Assembly (NCBI GenBank): GCA_902792495.1
Contig: CADBAC010000067.1
Location: 1 to 6,951 of the forward strand
From: Ruminococcus flavefaciens
GTDB lineage: Bacteria > Bacillota > Clostridia > Oscillospirales > Ruminococcaceae
DNA length: 6,951 bases
Reading direction: 5' to 3'
This document shows positions 6,080-6,951 of this stretch, in pieces; position 1 is the first letter of the stretch; each line of letters begins with the position of its first letter. Below the pieces are notes generated by a model that was given only the letters and a program-made list of their open reading frames with translations, made no database searches and was not told the origin of the DNA. The translations under genes were made by a program, and so were the position numbers.

Positions 6080-6739
6080 TTATTTATTCTTGAATTTGTA
6101 GTAATGACGGCGGAAGAAGTAATATATACCGCTGAAAAAGTCCTTGCCAAAGAAAAGGATGATATTCGCAAAAGCCACAAGTATCAGCAGCTTTGCGCTG
6201 ATACCGCCTATAATAAAACAATACACCAGATAAAGCGCATCAAGCAGGCCTATCCATTTTATCTTTACGGGGATGAGGAAGAATATCAGTATCTCGAAGT
6301 TAGGGTAAATTATGGCAAAGGCGAGGAAAAGGCTGAGATTCAGATAGACATTCGTTGCAAAGCCTGTTATGATACCGATTATTATTGTAGCTACAGTTCC
6401 TATGAGATAGAAGATGTTGAACTTGAAGCTTCCCCATTGCTGTTCAAGACCCTCACCGTAAAGCCACAGGAAGTAAAGTTCAAAGGCCGTGAATATGACG
6501 TTTCCGTTGTAGGGCGGAAGTATCAGGAATGAAATCAGCCTCCACACCTGACCGTGTTTTATCGCTTCAAGGTCGAAAGTCAGCATAGGCTGTATGAAAG
6601 TGGTGTTATCGGGGTTCATCGACAGCACAAGGTCGAAAATATACACCGCAGCCATTCCGATGACGATGAAAAGCATCAGTCCCGATATGGAATATTTTCC
6701 GAATTTGCGTTCAAGCTTGTCAAGCATTTTATTAAGCAT
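6080..6739 (-). CDS. Rhomboid-like membrane protein, probably catalytically inactive
   Basis: The protein has 219 residues and about six hydrophobic segments, between a basic N-terminus (MLNKMLDKLERKFGK) and a basic C-terminus (RRHYYKFKNK). Rhomboid-fold signs are GQVWRLISF (63-71), the loop motif YGEGLEQQWGSFKF (94-107) and PVKIKW (157-162). The place where active rhomboids have GxSG reads NLSLFLAFA (134-142), and no fitting catalytic histidine is evident. It is best described as a pseudoprotease of unknown partner. Start 6739 is preferred over ATG 6757: GGAGAG at 6745-6750 lies just upstream of it, and the consensus promoter would leave 6757 with a leader of about ten bases and no ribosome binding site. 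The gene is monocistronic and convergent to the operon. A 142-codon antisense frame across it is a shadow. Confidence 0.8.
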   Translation of the reverse strand: MLNKMLDKLERKFGKYSISGLMLFIVIGMAAVYIFDLVLSMNPDNTTFIQPMLTFDLEAIKHGQVWRLISFLILPPYNGNVIFTAFELYFLWLYGEGLEQQWGSFKFNIFYLIGTVATIIIGIITGFATNVYLNLSLFLAFAIIYPNFEILIFFLIPVKIKWIGLLDALYLVYCFIIGGISAKLLILVAFANIILFFGKDFFSGIYYFFRRHYYKFKNK

Positions 6740-6744
6740 AGATT

Positions 6745-6750
6745 CTCTCC
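6745..6750 (-). promoter_or_regulatory. Ribosome binding site that sets the start of the rhomboid-like gene
   Basis: Read on the minus strand, GGAGAG is followed by AATCT and ATG (6739). The alternative ATG at 6757 has no purine-rich site at a working distance. Confidence 0.8.
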
Positions 6751-6774
6751 GTTTCATGATTATTTGATGTAATA

Positions 6775-6803
6775 ATTATATTACCTTGAACAGGGTTTGT
6801 CAA
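6775..6803 (-). promoter_or_regulatory. Perfect consensus housekeeping sigma promoter
   Basis: On the minus strand TTGACA (6803-6798) is followed by exactly 17 bases and TATAAT (6780-6775). Transcription should begin near 6768, giving a leader of about 29 bases to ATG 6739. The upstream side (6830-6860) is AT-rich and could serve as an UP element, which is inferred. No operator palindrome overlaps it clearly, so expression is probably strong and constitutive. Confidence 0.93.
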
Positions 6804-6855
6804 GGAGACAGAGCGGTATATTCACGGCAACAGCGTTTACTTTTAAATAAATAAT

Positions 6856-6875
6856 AAAAAACCGCCGAAGGCGGC
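6856..6875 (-). terminator. Intrinsic terminator of a minus-strand gene lying right of the window
   Basis: On the minus strand CCGCC-TTC-GGCGG (6874-6862) is followed by TTTTTTATTATT. The stem is only five pairs but all GC and sits directly before the uridine run. It would end a transcript entering from beyond the right edge and insulate the promoter at 6775-6803. Confidence 0.75.
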
Positions 6876-6885
6876 ATTCCGGGTT

Positions 6886-6908
6886 CAAGGGGGATGTTAT
6901 CTCCCTTG
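6886..6908. repeat. Hairpin CAAGGGGGAT-GTT-ATCTCCCTTG
   Basis: A ten-pair stem with one G-T wobble encloses a three-base loop. No coding frame of note covers it. It lies close to a second GC-rich hairpin and to a terminator, in a gene-free stretch. It could be part of a noncoding repeat element or of the 3' untranslated region of a gene to the right. Confidence 0.65.
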
Positions 6909-6921
6909 CAGGGGGTGAATG

Positions 6922-6940
6922 AGGGGGACAGCGTCCCCCT
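6922..6940. repeat. Perfect hairpin AGGGGGAC-AGC-GTCCCCCT
   Basis: An eight-pair perfect stem with a three-base loop is followed by GACGAAGTAGT up to the window edge. Together with the hairpin at 6886-6908 it forms a dense, G-rich structured block that fits an interspersed palindromic repeat. Copies elsewhere in the genome would be needed to confirm this. Confidence 0.65.
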
Positions 6941-6951
6941 GACGAAGTAGT

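Larger units (their letters stand above)
6758..6951. other. Gene-free right end
   Basis: No credible coding frame is present on either strand. The stretch holds the promoter of the rhomboid-like gene, about 50 bases of AT-rich sequence with nothing recognised (6804-6855), the minus-strand terminator and two G-rich hairpins. Confidence 0.7.

Noticed and set aside
5966..6090. Similar AT-rich stretches flanking the paired hairpins (near 5966-5980 and 6079-6090)
   Set aside because: The resemblance is within low-complexity AT sequence, and one copy is the end of the rhomboid-like gene. It is too weak to call an insertion-site duplication.
6104..6532. Long plus-strand open frame of 142 codons with protein-like composition
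   Set aside because: It is antisense to the rhomboid-like gene, which has a consensus promoter, a ribosome binding site and membrane-protein motifs. The plus frame has none of these and matches no family I recognise.
1..6951. CRISPR array, tRNA or rRNA genes, riboswitch, toxin-antitoxin or phage module
   Set aside because: No regularly spaced repeats, cloverleaf, rRNA-like sequence, long structured leader or matching protein families were seen on either strand.

Overview
The window looks like a housekeeping stretch from a Gram-positive gut Clostridia genome, most likely Ruminococcus or a close Oscillospiraceae relative. I infer this from the families present, the strong GGAGG ribosome binding sites, the very tight gene packing and the style of the GC-rich palindromes. 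The species cannot be read from the sequence, and no database search was possible.

Layout. Positions 1-5912 hold one dense plus-strand gene string: the tail of a probable sensor histidine kinase (1-76), a DUF1385 membrane protein gene broken by an internal deletion (79-923), prmC (923-1771), recA (1775-2782, with a 60-codon in-frame remnant to 2965), recX (2965-3603), rimO (3605-4936), pgsA (4933-5517) and a small MntR/DtxR-like regulator (5529-5912). Junctions are overlaps (TAATG at 921-925 and 2963-2967, ATGA at 4933-4936) or gaps of 1-11 bases, so this is probably one transcript whose promoter lies left of the window. It ends at a strong intrinsic terminator (5915-5944). Convergent to it, on the minus strand, is a rhomboid-like membrane protein gene without the catalytic serine motif (6080-6739), with a perfect TTGACA-17-TATAAT promoter (6775-6803). 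Between the convergent genes sits a paired-hairpin inverted repeat (5982-6042). The right end (6758-6951) has no gene and holds the promoter, a minus-strand terminator and two more hairpins.

How the genes fit together. PrmC (release factor methylation) and RimO (ribosomal protein S12 methylthiolation) serve translation. RecA and RecX are the recombinase and its regulator. PgsA makes the anionic phospholipid precursor. The grouping looks like a growth-linked housekeeping operon, not a dedicated SOS unit.

Main oddities. (1) recA has a TAG at codon 336, yet the frame stays open for 60 further codons that encode a normal-looking RecA tail and end exactly at the recX overlap. (2) DUF1385 has lost about 100 bases carrying its most conserved motif, with a frameshift. 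(3) The two hairpins at 5982-6042 differ by paired stem changes while loop and flanks stay the same. (4) The regulator lacks the aligned MntR metal ligands. I see no CRISPR array, phage gene, transposase or obvious new defence system.
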